A stretch of DNA of 64,000 nucleotides from Antilocapra americana (lineage: Eukaryota > Chordata > Mammalia > Artiodactyla > Antilocapridae): the NCBI GenBank assembly GCA_007570785.1, contig ML660777.1, forward strand, positions 2,807,845-2,871,844, read 5' to 3'. Below the pieces are notes generated by a model. That model was not told the DNA's origin and made no database searches. It worked only from the letters and a program-made list of their open reading frames with translations. The position numbers and the translations under genes are program-made. Shown here in pieces: positions 1 to 12,010 of the stretch; position 1 is the stretch's first letter, and each line of letters begins with the position of its first letter.

Positions 1-170
1 GAATTTTAGCTTATTATTTTATTTATTGTAATTAAAACATGTCTCTATCTATAGTGTCATTATTTATGAGGTCTTTTAGCACATTCTTAGATGTCCCATC
101 CTACATAATGGAGTAAACTGAACTATTTCAAAAAGCAAAACCAAAAGATCATGCAATCATGGATAAGTTT

Positions 171-572
171 CAGTTTAGTTCAGTTCAGTCACTCAGTAGT
201 GTCTAACTCTTTGCAACCCCATGAATCGCAGCATTGCCAGGCCTCCCTGTCCATCACCAACTCTTGGAGTCCACCCAAACCCATGTTCATCAAGTTGGTG
301 ATGCCATCCAGCCACCTCATCCTCTGTCGTCCCCTTCTCCTGCCCTCAATCCTTCCCAGCATTAGGGTCATTTCCAATGGGTCCGCTCTTCACATCAGGT
401 GGCCAAAGTACTGGAGTTTCAGCTTCAACATCAGTCCTTCCACTGAACACCCAGGACTGATCTCCTTTAGGATGGACTAGTCAGATCTTCTTGCAGTCCA
501 AGGGACTCTCAAGAGTCTTCTCCAACACCATAGGTCAAAAGCATCAATTCTTCGGTGCCAGCTTTCTTCACA
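171..572 (-). mobile_element. BovB (RTE LINE) 3' end with target-site duplication
   Basis: A 5'-truncated BovB in minus orientation, recognised by the terminal tandem GTTCAGTTCAGT and the C-terminal coding region of its reverse transcriptase ORF. It is bounded by a perfect 10-bp duplication, GGATAAGTTT, at 161-170 and 573-582. It lies in ADGB intron 5, in gene-sense orientation. Confidence 0.5.
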
Positions 573-1354
573 GGATAAGTTTAGGCACAATTAAGTAACT
601 TATTTGTAGTCATAATGCAAATTCTCCAATTGTAACTTTAGTAGTGATTTTCTATCCTCATAGGCTCAGTGAGATTATACTTCCAATTACCATATTACTC
701 TTACTCTTAATTAAAGATCTATTTTGAACATAAAGTTAGTTAATTCTTTATCTAATAAAATTATAATATATTTACCTATATATATCACTTCATAATTAAA
801 AAGTTTGGGATAAATGATAAAGTTAATGATTGTGAACTCAAACTCCTTTAAACTTTGGCTTTACATATGAGATTTTATTTTGAATTCATTCCTTTTCCCA
901 AGAAACATTTTTCAGCAGTGATGCAAGCCTTGTGAACTCAAAGATCTGCATAATACATGGCTTATACCTATACCATTGAATTGTTTATAGTCTAGAGAGG
1001 GAGGGCGTATAGGAAAATAATACAAAATGTAATATGTAATACGTTTCAAATGCTCTGGAATAAAAAAAGAAAATGTGACTAATTTGCTCAGGGGATGTCT
1101 TCACAGGAAGTTAACATTTGAATTCAAGCCTCAACGAACAGTATACTTTTCCTAGGTAGATAGGAACAGTAGGGTGAAAATGTCCTCTTTTTATGACCCT
1201 TGTAACTGAACTCATAGTACATTATTTAGTGGTTATGTGACTTTTTATTTCTTTCCTTGTGGATAATGTAGGGCAAGACAGGTTTGAAGGAACAGGTATT
1301 TAGCTAGTCTCTCTTCTAACTTTAGGTGAAACAATTCAAAATAATACACAGTAA

Positions 1355-1390
1355 AATTGACTGGTTTGATCTCCTTGCTGTCCAAGGGAT
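1355..1390 (-). mobile_element. Small BovB fragment
   Basis: About 36 bases resembling the BovB segment that reads (reverse complement) as CTTGGACTGCAAGGAGATC in other copies. Too short for structural claims; it lies just beside the Bov-A unit at 1,426. Confidence 0.5.
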
Positions 1391-1425
1391 GAATACATAA
1401 ATGAAATGTTATGTATATATAACTG

Positions 1426-1547
1426 AACTGAAGTCACTCAGTCTTGTCCGACTCTTTGCAACCTCATGGACTATAGCCTACCAGGTTCCTCAGTCCATAG
1501 AATTTTCCAGGCAAGAGTACTGGAGTGGGTTGCCATTTCCTTCTCAA
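1426..1547 (-). mobile_element. Bov-A monomer
   Basis: Carries the Bov-A body (GTCCGACTCTTTGCAACC ... CAGGCAAGAGTACTGGAG) without the tRNA-like head. It begins with the ACTGAACTGA tail shared by BovB and its SINEs. Confidence 0.5.
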
Positions 1548-1597
1548 TTATAGATGTATATATAAATACAGATAATTTTTGCATTTGGTAATTTTTG

Positions 1598-3451
1598 GAC
1601 CTACAAAAGCAGAAGATATTAAGAAGAGATGGCAAGAATACACAGAAGAACTATATGAAAAAGATCTTCATGACCCAGATAATCACGATAGTGTGATCAT
1701 TCACCTAGAGCCAGACATTCTGGAGTGTGAAGTCGAGTGGGCCTTAGGAAGCATAACTATGAACAAAGCTAGTGGGGGGTGATGGAATTCCAGTTGAACT
1801 ATTTCAAATCCTAAAAGATGATGCCGTGAAAGTGCTGCACTCGATATGCCAGCAAATTTGGAAAACTCAGCAGTGGCCACAGGACTGGGAAAGGTCACTT
1901 TTCATTTCTATCCCAAAGAAAAACAATGCCAAAAAATGCTCAAACTACCGCACAATTGCACTCATCCCACACGCTAAGAAAGTAATGCTCAAAATTCTCC
2001 AAGCCAGGCTTCAATAGTACATGAACCGTGAACTTCCAGATGTTCAAGCTGGTTTTAGAAAAGGCAGAGGAACCATAGATTAAATTGCCAACATCCTTTG
2101 GATCATTGCCAAAGCAAGAGAATTCCCAAAAAACATCTACTTCTGCTTTATTGACTATGCCAAAGCCTTTGACTGTGTGAATCACAAAAACTGTGGGAAT
2201 ATCAGACCACCTGACCTGCCTCCGGAGAAATCTGTATGCAGGTCAGGAAGCAACAGTTAGAAACGGACATGGAACAACAGAGTAGTTCCAAATCAAGAAA
2301 GGAGTATGTCAAGGCTGTATACTGTCACCCTGTTTGTTTAACCTATATGCAGAGTACATCATGAGAAACGCTGGGCTGGAAGAAACACAAGCTAGAATCA
2401 AGAATGCCAGGAGAAATATCAGTAATCTCAGATATTCAGCTGACACCACCCTAATGGAAGAAAGCAGGAAAGAACTAAAGAGCCTCTTGATGAACGTGAA
2501 AGAGGAGAGTGAAAAAGTTGGCTTAAAGCTCAGCATTCAGAAAACTAAGATCATAGCATCTGGTCCCATCACGTCATGGCAAATAGATGTGGAAACAGTG
2601 AGAGACTTTATTTATGGGGGCTCCAAAATCACTGCAGATGGTGACTGCAGCATGAAATTAAAAGACAATTGCTGGCGATTGATTAGACATATGATAATTA
2701 ACATGTTTCAATGCTGGGGCTGGTGCAACGAGATTTCCTGGGGGGAGGGAGGAGGGAGGGGGGTTCTGGAGGGGGAGCATATGTAAGCCCATGGTGATAT
2801 CATGTCATTGTTTGGCAAAACTAATAAAAAAGAAAAAAGAAAAAAAAAGACACATGAAAAATAAAATAAAATAAAAGATCCTTGCTCCTTGGATGAAAAG
2901 CTATGACAAACCTAGAAAAAAAAAGACAATTGCTTCTTGGAAGAAAAGCAATTGATATTAAAAAGCAGAGGTATTACTTTGCCAACAAAGGTCCGTCTGG
3001 TCAAAGCTATGGTTTGTCAGTAGTCATATTTGGATGTGAGAGTTGAACTATAAAGAAAGCTAAGTGCCGAAGAATGATGCTCTTGAATTGTGGTGTTGGA
3101 GAAGACTCTGGAGAGTCCCTTGGACTGCAAGGAGATGCAACTAGTCCATCCTAAAGGAAATCAGTCCTGAATATTCATTGGACAGAGTGATGCTGAAGCT
3201 GAAGCTCCAATACTTTGACCACCTGATATGAAGGACTGACTCATTTGAAAAGAACCTGATGCTGGGAAAGATCGAAGGCAGGAGGAGAAGGGGATGACAG
3301 AGGCTGAGATGGTTGGATGGCATCACTGACTCAATGGACATGAATTTGGGTAAACTCTGGGAGTTGGTGATGGACATGGAAGCCTGGTGTGCTGCAGTCC
3401 ATGGGGTTGCAAAGAGTCGGACACAAATGAGCGACTAAACTGAGCTGACTG
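1598..3451 (+). mobile_element. BovB (RTE LINE), decayed reverse transcriptase region, interrupted by an L1
   Basis: Starts within the linker before the RT domain and runs to the 3' tail GAGCGACTAAACTGAGC. An 8-bp duplication, AATTTTTG, bounds it (1,590-1,597 and 3,452-3,459). The frame is broken by stops and shifts, and the RT catalytic box is altered (YSAD instead of YADD at about 2,430), so the copy is dead. The endonuclease part is missing. A second element is inserted at 2,674-2,920. Confidence 0.5.
2674..2920 (+). mobile_element. L1 3' end nested in BovB, with extra BovB-like sequence after its A-rich tail
   Basis: A ruminant L1-type 3' UTR (G-rich run at about 2,740-2,775, then ACATATGTAAGCCCATGG-like text and an A-rich tail 2,823-2,877) followed by about 38 bases of BovB-like sequence and a second A run. 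A perfect 14-bp duplication, AAAAGACAATTGCT, flanks it (2,660-2,673; 2,921-2,934). The site reads TT|AAAA, the L1 endonuclease preference. Confidence 0.5.
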
Positions 3452-4206
3452 AATTTTTGTCATTGCATGTAAATGATATATATTGGACATTTTTACTGAG
3501 TTTACTCTGTTAGTGCTGCATAATTTTAAAAGACCATCAAAATGACTAATTATAGAATCCTTGTATGGAAAGATGCATTTTTGTTAAGATAAACATAAGT
3601 TAATAAAAGCTACTTTAGAATAGTCATGCTCAAATTTTAATATTTTCCAAACTTCAATTCCAAGTCATGATAACTATTGGCTATATATATATTTATACCC
3701 TCTTCCTCCTATGACCAAGCTGAATAGAAAATTAAAAAAATGTTTTATAAATAATAGTTCAAACCACAATTATGAAAAATCAAGAAAAGTGTAATCAGAG
3801 ATTAGAGATTTCCAAAACAATCTGAGTGGTCATAATTATATAAATGAGACTATTTTCCCCTATTTTTATATTTTCTCCTATTAATGTAATTTCTAATTTC
3901 CCCCTATTTCTACTCCAATAACAGTAGACTCTTCTCACTCAGGGCAGAGCTCTGACTTCCACACTTGATCTGAAGTAAACAAAGCAGTTTCTCTCCCCAG
4001 CAGAGTCAATGAGAAGAAATGACGTCCATCCTTCTTCCTTCCTTTTCTTCAGGAAACAGGAGATATCTGGACTGGAAGAACCTATTATTTCCATACCCTA
4101 CCCATGCAGTAGAGCACACCTCCCCTTCCTCAGTGGGAGCAAGGAGACTGTGAGATGGTTAACAAAACGGCACTAGTCAGGTTTTATAAGTTAAACTGAG
4201 ATTTGA

Positions 4207-4330
4207 AAGTGGAAGTGAAAGTTGCTCAATCACGTCCGACTCTTTGAGACCCCATAGACTACACAGTCCATGGAATTCTCCAGGCCAGAATAGTGAAGCA
4301 AATTCTTTACCAGTTGAGCCACAAAGGAAA
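4207..4330 (-). mobile_element. Bov-tA SINE with an internal deletion
   Basis: Shows the Bov-A body start (CTCAATCACGTCCGACTC) and, after a gap in the middle, the tRNA-like end TTCTTTACCAGTTGAGCCAC. About 80 bp of the usual element is missing between them. Confidence 0.5.
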
Positions 4331-4499
4331 AACTCACAAAAGTGATACACAGTGTACATTAAAAATCTAAAGAGGTTGACTACCTGCTAAAGTAGACATT
4401 TTAATTGGAAACCAAAGTCATTAAGATATAACAGCAATAACATCCAGGAAACTGTCCAAAATGTCTCCTCATACCAAAACCTAGGAATATCTTAATTTC

Positions 4500-4868
4500 A
4501 GTGAGAAAATACAATCTACAGACCAGAAAGTCAAAATGACAGAGAAGCTGGAATTTTTAGGCTTGAACTATAAATCTGCTGTTAAAATATGCTCCAACAA
4601 GTAATCATGAACACTCTTGAACCAAAAAAATAGAAACGCTCCACAAAGAGATAGAAAATACAAAAGAGGACAAAATAGAAATTTTGAACTTAGTATTAAA
4701 CAATAAACAAACCCGTTAATAGCAGGAGACAAATTTCAGAGAAATTAATGAACAGCAAGTTAAATCAATAGAAATTATGAGCAATAAGAGAAATACAGAT
4801 TTAAAAATTAATATGAGCTTCAGGAACCTGTGAGACAATGGAAAAACATATAACTTACTATTGGAGTC

Positions 4869-4914
<46 letters not shown>

Positions 4915-5660
4915 ACAAAGAATATGAATATGGAGCTGCAATAGGTTTGAGGAAAGATTGAAAAGATCCCAAATTTGTCACAACATAATCTTACAGATTT
5001 AAGGGACTCAGAATGTCCAAAACAGGATAATGTCAAAGAAATCAATACCGGGGAATCTATATCAAATTTGATCTACATCAAATTCAAACTTCTAAACACT
5101 CAAGACAAAGACAAAAGCCTGAAAGCAGCCTGTGAGAAGACATTGCCTACAGGAGAACAGTAGATTGCTTTCGGGAAATGACGGAGATCAGAAGAAAGCA
5201 GCACATTTAAGGCTGGAAGGAAAACAATTGTCAATGCCAAATTCTGCACTAAGTGAAAATATTAAGAATAAAGGTGAAATAAAAATGTTTTCAGATAAGG
5301 GGAAGAGAAAATAATTTGTCACCAGGCAACTGGTTGAAAAAGAATGGCAAAAGGAAATTTCTCAAAGGCCAAAAAAAAAGAAAAAAAGAAGATGGAACAT
5401 CAGGAATGAAGAAAGAGTAAAGGAAAGAGTAAGCATATGGTTAAATTAGGGAGTATTCTTTTCCCCTTGAGCTTTTAAAATTATAGTTGACATTTAAAAG
5501 CAAAAGTTTTCATGAGGGTCTCAACATATGTAGAGGAAACATTTAAGACAACTATGTTATAGCTAGAGAGATATAAAGGAGTCTAAAAGGTAGGTAAAAT
5601 TATATTCCAATTTAAGTGGTAAAATGATATTACTGGACTGTAATAAGCTATGTGGGTATA
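4500..5660 (+). mobile_element. Ancient HAL1/L1-type LINE fragment (ORF1 region)
   Basis: AT-rich text matching the L1/HAL1 ORF1 region, for example AAAAGCCTGAAAGCAGCC and the GGTGAAATAAAAATGTTTTC segment near its end. Frames of 60-62 codons at 4,975-5,314 are remnants of ORF1 (EKTLPTGEQ resembles the RETLHTGEQ-type motif). It is interrupted by a CA microsatellite at 4,870. The choice of HAL1 over L1M is tentative. Confidence 0.5.
4870..4908. repeat. (CA)n microsatellite
   Basis: About 19 CA units, uninterrupted; likely polymorphic. Confidence 0.5.
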
Positions 5661-5699
5661 TTTTAATCCCTAGAGCTATCACTACAAAAAAAAATCCTC

Positions 5700-6210
5700 A
5701 AAAACAATAGGGATGATAATTCAAAAAGACACATGCAACCCAGTGTTTACAGCAGCATTATTTATAATAGCCAAGAAGACATGAAAATAGCCTAAATGTC
5801 CACTAACATATGAATGGATAAAGAAGATGTGGTATACATATATACAATGGAATATTATTCAACCACTAAAAGTGAAATACTGCCATTTGCAGACATAGAT
5901 GGACCTAGAGAATATTATACTAAGTGAAGTAAGTCAGACAAATACAAATGTTACATGATATTACTTATATGTGGAATCTACAAAATAATATAAATGAACT
6001 TACTCACAAAACAGAAATAGACTCACAGACATAGGGAAAAATAAAAGCAAAACTTATGGTTACCAAAGGGAAAAGAGTGTGAGGGATAAATTAGGATTAT
6101 GGGAATAACAGAAACACACTACTGTATATAAATTAGATAAATAAGGATTTACTATATAGCATGGAGAATGATATTCAACTTCTTGTAATAGCCTGTAATG
6201 GAAAAGAATA

Positions 6211-6245
<35 letters not shown>

Positions 6246-6246
6246 T

Positions 6247-6277
<31 letters not shown>

Positions 6278-6310
6278 TAAAACTGAATCACTTTGGTAAA
6301 ACACTGGTCA
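5700..6310 (+). mobile_element. L1 3' UTR with internal AT/CA microsatellite
   Basis: Typical L1 end text: TTATTTATAATAGCCAAGA, AATGGATAAAGAAGATGTGG, ATGGAATATTATTCAACC, then TATAGCATGGAGAATGATAT. Near the end the AT/CA run at 6,218-6,272 replaces part of the UTR before ACTGAATCACTTTGG. Confidence 0.5.
6218..6272. repeat. Compound (AT)n-(CA)n microsatellite
   Basis: About 11 AT units followed by about 12 CA units, inside an L1 3' UTR. Confidence 0.5.
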
Positions 6311-6329
6311 TAGCCTAAATGTCTGTCAA

Positions 6330-6570
6330 TATGAAATTGGAAAAATATGTATCCAATTGTCTCCTGCTATATGTAGGGGAACAGGTTCCAGAATCAGTCA
6401 CATGTACCAAAATCTGGACATATTCAAGTCCTATAGTTGGCCTTCCTTCCTTATCTGATGATTCAACCAAAGGCAAATCATAAATATAAGGCTGTATTTA
6501 TTTTTAAAAAGTAGACTTTTAAGTGGACCTGGGCAATTCAAACCTATGTTATTCCAAGGTCAACTGTAAT
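6330..6570 (+). mobile_element. Probable Tigger/MER2-type DNA transposon remnant
   Basis: Contains degraded forms of phrases I associate with Tigger-like elements: GGGGAACAGGTTCCAG, CCAAAATCTGGACATATTC and a terminal TCCAAGGTCAACTGTA resembling a terminal inverted repeat. No transposase frame survives. Family assignment is from memory and tentative. Confidence 0.5.
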
Positions 6571-6867
6571 TATTGTTATGGTCCAGCAATGGAGTACAAG
6601 GTAGATCAATAAATATTATCATAAAAAATGTCCATGGTTAGGGAAAACATACAGGATGATGACTACTATATGATTTTACTGTTGGTACAGATTATATATA
6701 GTGTGTTTACATATATACTTTTAAGAAAAAGGTTTAAGAGGATAAACAGAGATAATTTACTATGATTGTCTGGGTAGGTAGACTCACAGGGACATTTCAT
6801 TTACTAATTTAAACATTTTAATAGTGTTTGAATGTGTTTTAATAAAAGCATATATAAAGTTAATAAT

Positions 6868-7063
6868 GGGTTTTCCTGGTGGCTCACTGGTAAAGAATCT
6901 GCCTACAATGCAGGAAACCCAGGTTTTATCCTTGAGTTGGGAAGATTCCCTGGAGAATGGGATGGCAACCCATTCCAGTATTCTTGCCTGGAGAATTTCA
7001 TGGACAGAGGAGCCTGGTGGGCTATAGTCCATGGGGTCTCAAAGAGTTGGGCATGACTGAGTA
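6868..7063 (+). mobile_element. Bov-tA SINE with a 33-bp target-site duplication
   Basis: A full Bov-tA: tRNA-like head (TTTTCCTGGTGGCTCACTGG), GGTTTTATCC where the B box lies, then the Bov-A body. The flanks at 6,835-6,867 and 7,064-7,096 are the same 33 bases with one mismatch, much longer than the usual 7-15 bp duplications seen elsewhere in the window. Confidence 0.5.
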
Positions 7064-7855
7064 TGTTTTAATAAAAGCATATATAAAATTAATAATAATT
7101 GAGAATAAAAATTTTCCACTTTGAAAATAAAAGTAGCTGAATAATGGGAAAGTAATTTGTCATGGCATATGCCTTGAAAGCACTGTTTAAAGAACAAAAA
7201 TGTCACTGGGTGTGACAGACTTTGTTTCAAATGCTGACTGCAAACTCTGCCCAGACTGTGGGTTGGGGTACGAAAAACACAATAGACAGAGTTTATATGG
7301 GTGTGTCCTGCACCCACAGTTGAATAAACTCCAAATTCTATAATAATATTGTGCTTAAAAAGCATAAAAGTTAATCAGAAATAAAATATAGTATGCTTTT
7401 GTATGGAGAGACAGATGACGGTTGGGGAAAACCACTGGTCTCAATGTGTGTGTTTTCTTGCTTATTCAGAGCTAAATGAAAGTGCTCAGAGAAAGATTGC
7501 CAAGAGCAATACATATTTCAAGTGGAGAGCAATAATGTAATTGCTTTTTTCAAGGAGCCCAAGGAATGCTGACATTGGAAAGTACCGAGGAGACCATATG
7601 TACTCAGTAGCAGTGTTATCTCTGCCAGGTGAAAGAAAAAAGAAAACTGTTTTATGATACTGTTCTTCATGCTACCTAATAAATTTTTATCAGGTTGATG
7701 TCAAAGAACTTTGAGGCTATTCTCTTAGAATCCAAACTGGAAAAAAATGGGAATACTTTTACAGGAGAAACAATACACTGGTATAAAAACTTGAACTTTA
7801 AGTGTCATGCCAAAAGGTTCTCATTGGTTGGTTTACTTTGAAAAAGTGACTAAAG

Positions 7856-8060
7856 TGAAAGTGTTAGTTGCTCAGTCATGCCTGACTTTGCAACCCCATG
7901 GACTGTAGCCTGCCAGGCTTCTCTGTCCTTGGGATTCGCCAGGCAAGAATACTGGAGTGGGTTACCATTCCCTTCTCCAAGAGATCTTCCCAACCCAGGA
8001 ATCAAACTTGAGTCTCCTGCATTGCAGGCAGCTTCTTTACTGTCTCAACCACATAAAGGC
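7856..8060 (-). mobile_element. Bov-tA SINE
   Basis: Minus-orientation copy from GTGTTAGTTGCTCAGTCATG to the tRNA-like end at CTTTACTGTCTCAACCAC. The last part of the head is decayed. Confidence 0.5.
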
Positions 8061-8672
8061 TTCAGGGGCAACAAGAAAGAGGGGGGAGAATATATGTAAA
8101 AAGGCAGAAGGAGAAATTTCCTGTAAGAAACAAATAAGAAGGTGTCTATAGATGGAAGGGAAAAGAAAAGCAATGAGGAGCAGCCTTAAGATGTACAAGA
8201 CTGTACAGGGGAAGGAAAACTGAGGTAGGGCAGAGGATGTATCTCTAGTACATCATCTTGAATCAAACAGTAGAAGGTAACAGAGAATGTATATATAAAC
8301 ATGTTTCTGAAATATTTGCAGGGAAAATGGAAGGATAGACACATAAATACTGAATTAGAATTGAAAGAGGAAAACGCCAGAAATTAAATTCTGTATTTCT
8401 GGGAAAGGACATAAATAGTGAAAATAACAATCCATTTTACCTTTCAGAAATAATTTCCTCTAATTCTGTACTACACCTCATATGGAAAGAGGTGTTGACT
8501 TAGCCCTACCACTTGGGAATTAGGGGGAGAGAGGCAGAAATGTTTGCTCTTAGCCCAGAGAGAATAGATATCTACAACTAGAAAACCAGGCGGCCATCTC
8601 TATTCCATGAACATGGTCTCTCAAACAGCAAAGTTCTTGTTTCTGTCTCTTTAAAAATTGCCTCTGTCTGTC

Positions 8673-8864
8673 TACTTTCCTGGTGGTTCAGACAGTTAAG
8701 AATCTGCCTGCAGTTCCATCCCTGGGTTGGGAAGATCTCCTGGAGAAGGGAATGGCTACCCACTCCAGTACTCTTGCCTGGAGAATTCCATAGACAGAGG
8801 AGCCTGGTAGGCTACAGTTCATGGGATCACAAAGAGTCGGACACGACTGAATGACTTTCACTTT
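8673..8864 (+). mobile_element. Bov-tA SINE, short deletion in the head
   Basis: Starts TTTCCTGGTGGTTCAGAC. About 15 bases between CTGCCTGCAG and TTCCATCCCTGGG are lost, removing part of the tRNA-like promoter. Confidence 0.5.
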
Positions 8865-9085
8865 GATCTATTCACTATCATCACTCAGTATTTTTCTATA
8901 CCCTCTACAGTCCAATTTTAAAGAATGGACTAAAGTAGAAGAGAACTAGCAAGAGGTTACTGTAACTTGGCTTCTGTATTTACTTTACCAAAGGAACTGT
9001 AGATTGGGCCAACGGTGAAAATAAGAACATAAGTATGAACAAAAGCCCTGGGTAAAGAAAATATCTAGAAAGCAATAGCTTCATA

Positions 9086-9088
<3 letters not shown>

Positions 9089-9122
<34 letters not shown>
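9089..9122. repeat. (AT)n microsatellite
   Basis: About 17 AT units. Confidence 0.5.
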
Positions 9123-9125
<3 letters not shown>

Positions 9126-9639
9126 CTTATATTAATGAACAAGCTAAGTGGATACTTCATACTCAGCACTATAGAGAAAAGTGAAGCAGATACAGGGGAG
9201 ACAGTATCAGGGTTTCAGGTAGGGTGGAGAGTGCTCAGAATGAGAGCCTGAAGTGTTAAACACAGGAGATACTCAGGCATTGGCTATTATATTCTAAAAC
9301 AGGTTATCAGCTACTTTTTCCATATATAAGCAAATGATCATTCACATAATCATGTATAAAGGAAAACAGACCTTAACATTGTTACCCCCCAAATTCACAT
9401 ATATATTCTAAGTAAATAAAATTTTGGAATGAATATTCCTTCTGAATGAATGATAAATCAAAATAAAATGTTCAACGGAAGGGAAGCTGTAGTAAAAACA
9501 AACAAAAAACAATGATGAGGATTAAGGATTAACCCTTTTGTGTGTAGAATAAGGAATAAATAATTATAAATATGTGTTCAAAGATAAATACTAGTAGAAA
9601 TGTTTACCCAGAAATGCTAACATTGAAATGAGAGTAAGA

Positions 9640-10070
9640 GGTGCGTTTTAGTCTAAAAAATCAAAGCAAACTGTAAATTCCTTATAATTAAAGTAATATG
9701 GTATCTGAAGAGAACAAGGAAAATAGTGAAAGAAAAGAGGGTCCCAAATCAAACACAATTTCAAATTGGAAAGTAGTGCATGATAAAAGTGGTTTTTAAA
9801 ATCAATGGGTAAAAGGTAAAACATTGATATAAAATGCTGGGGCAACTGGCTGAGGTTTTTAAGTAAAAATAAATCAACCAGTTCTTCATTTCTCACAGTA
9901 GATAAAACAAATGAAAGATCTAAACATTAAAATAAAACTAAAGGGAAATATTTTTTTGTATTCTTGAAGTAGTACCTTGTTTAAATGACAAATATGCTAG
10001 ACTCTGTAAAGAAATATAATGACATAATTGACTGCATAAAAATTACAAATCATAGTCAGGAGGAGGCCAC
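9640..10070 (+). mobile_element. Old L1 ORF2 3' fragment
   Basis: Degraded L1 ORF2 C-terminal text, e.g. GACATAATTGACTGCATAA (the GACTACATAAAAATTAAAA region) preceded by segments matching the AACCATTTGG part. Highly decayed, so moderate confidence. Confidence 0.5.
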
Positions 10071-10140
10071 ATAGCTAAAAAGACTAATTTAAAAAGTGCT
10101 TCCTTTATATTCACATTTATTATTACCTACAATGTATAAA

Positions 10141-10369
10141 GCCTTCCCAAGTGGCTCAGCGGTAAAGAATTTGCCTGCAGTCAGGAGACAGAAGAGATAT
10201 AGGAAACACAGGTTCAGTTCCTGGGTTGGGAAGATTCCCTGGAGAAGGAAATGGCAAAGTAAAGTTTGGAATGTAAATTGCCCAGGAAATCCCATGGACA
10301 GAGGAGCCTGGCAGGCTATAATCCATCGGGTTTCAAGTAGTCAGAGACAGCTCAGCAACTAAAAAATCA
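10141..10369 (+). mobile_element. Bov-tA SINE
   Basis: Head GCCTTCCCAAGTGGCTCAGC with short internal insertions (a 15-base ACAGAAGAGATATAG-like segment). Flanked by an imperfect 12-bp duplication, ACAATGTATAAA (10,129-10,140) and ACAATGTAAAAA (10,370-10,381). Confidence 0.5.
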
Positions 10370-11817
10370 ACAATGTAAAAAAGGATATAATTCCAAAACA
10401 AAACTTTAAATGACCTGTTTTATAAGTAGGCAATAGAGGGATACCAGAGGAACGAAGCAAGTCTGGGCAATTCACAGCAAGGTTATATTGGGAAAGAATC
10501 GGGCAGAGTGTTGCCTGTGATCACTACATCCCCTCTATTTTTGCATCTGGACTCAAGACGGGCAGTAGAGCATCTGGGAAGCTGATCGTGTGCTTCTCCC
10601 CATGATTCTACCAAGGAGTAGGAGGAGGAATGATTCATTCCTTTGGCTTCCACAATAGGAGGCAGCAGTGGGCAAAAAGAGGAGCAAAGAAAGAATACAG
10701 GAAAGAGGGGAGGAAACTAATAGTGTTGAGAATCTACTATTTGTCAGGACCTTGTCCAGTTCTTTTACATAATTATCACATTTTATCATTCCCTGTATTT
10801 GTTCCAGGACATATTGCATGCCTATTCTCTTGAGGGAGATGCTCTGTCTGCCTTTGTGTGCAAGGGACCCTGAGGGGCACATGTGGCCCTAAGGATGGAT
10901 CTGGGGATACAGAAGACGAGAAAAACTTTCTGTCAAGTTTCAGTGAGCACAAATAAGACTATGCCCTTGAGAGATGAGTGCCAGCAAGGGGCCTACCACA
11001 TAATTCACATGGAGCTAATCACATCTCAGTGCTCTGCAGTTTAGCATCATTCCCCACACACCATGCCTCAGGTGAAACCAAAGAGGGACCAGAAGAAGTC
11101 ACTGGACATGGGATTGTCTTTCTGATTCCTAGCCATCTTTCCCAAAAACTACACCATCTAAAGAGGCATGTTAAATGACTATGTCAGACTGACATTTCCA
11201 AATTGGACTAAATTCATTTTTTAAAAGTTTCTGAATTCAGGAAGGTGTAGGTTCCTGGAGAATCTGTACAGTTAAATAGAAATTACATTTTCTTTGCAAC
11301 ATGGTATATAGTGTTAATAAACATTGACCCCTATCCAGGAGGAAATTAGAAAAGATGGGAGGACATCAGTGAGCAGAGAGAGAGAGAGGGAAGCTAACAG
11401 GGTTGGTTAGTGTTCTGCTGACGCTTTTTGAAATTCTTGATAATTTTGAGCTTCTTCCCAACTCAAGTTTAGGCAAATCTGCAGAAGTGGGGCTAAATAT
11501 CCAAGCATCCGACCTCCTCACTCTTCCTGTGTTTACTTTCTTTCTATAATCCTACACTGTCCTCTGTGTATCGACATTCTTAATGCAGTATCCCCCTTCT
11601 CACTCCTCTATACACATGTAATACTCTGAAGTCTACTCTGTCAAATCTACTTTCTGATTGGTCAACATAGAAGGATAAAGGAATTTAGGAAGTTATTTTC
11701 TCTAATAACACTTTGACTTTCAAGGTCTTGAAGAAAAGGTCTTATAAAAAAAAAATAAACCCAAACTCCCATTTTCGATATCAAAGGCTAAGATTCCCTT
11801 CTCTAGCTTCCTACCGT

Positions 11818-12010
11818 GCCTGCTCATTTGCTAGGTCATGTCCGACTCTTTTGTAACCCCATGGACTCCTCTGTCCATGGGATTTCTCAGGCAAGAATAC
11901 TGGAGTGAGTTGCCATTTCCTTCTCCAGAGCATCTTCCCAACTAGGGATGGAACCCGCATCTCCTACACTGGCAGGCCAATTCTTTACTGCTGAGTCACC
12001 TGGGAAGCCC
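11818..12010 (-). mobile_element. Bov-tA SINE with target-site duplication
   Basis: Minus copy ending in CACCTGGGAAGCCC. Flanks CTTCCTACCGT (11,807-11,817) and CTTCCTACTGT (12,011-12,021) are an 11-bp duplication with one change. An internal deletion shortens the CATGGACTGTAGCC part. Confidence 0.5.

Noticed and set aside
4716..5045. 109-codon frame with a run of Cys-Val
   Set aside because: The Cys-Val run is the CA microsatellite read in one frame.
6868..7063. tRNA gene prediction from SINE heads
   Set aside because: The A and B boxes of Bov-tA and CHR-2-like SINEs resemble tRNA promoters but the cloverleaf is not preserved.
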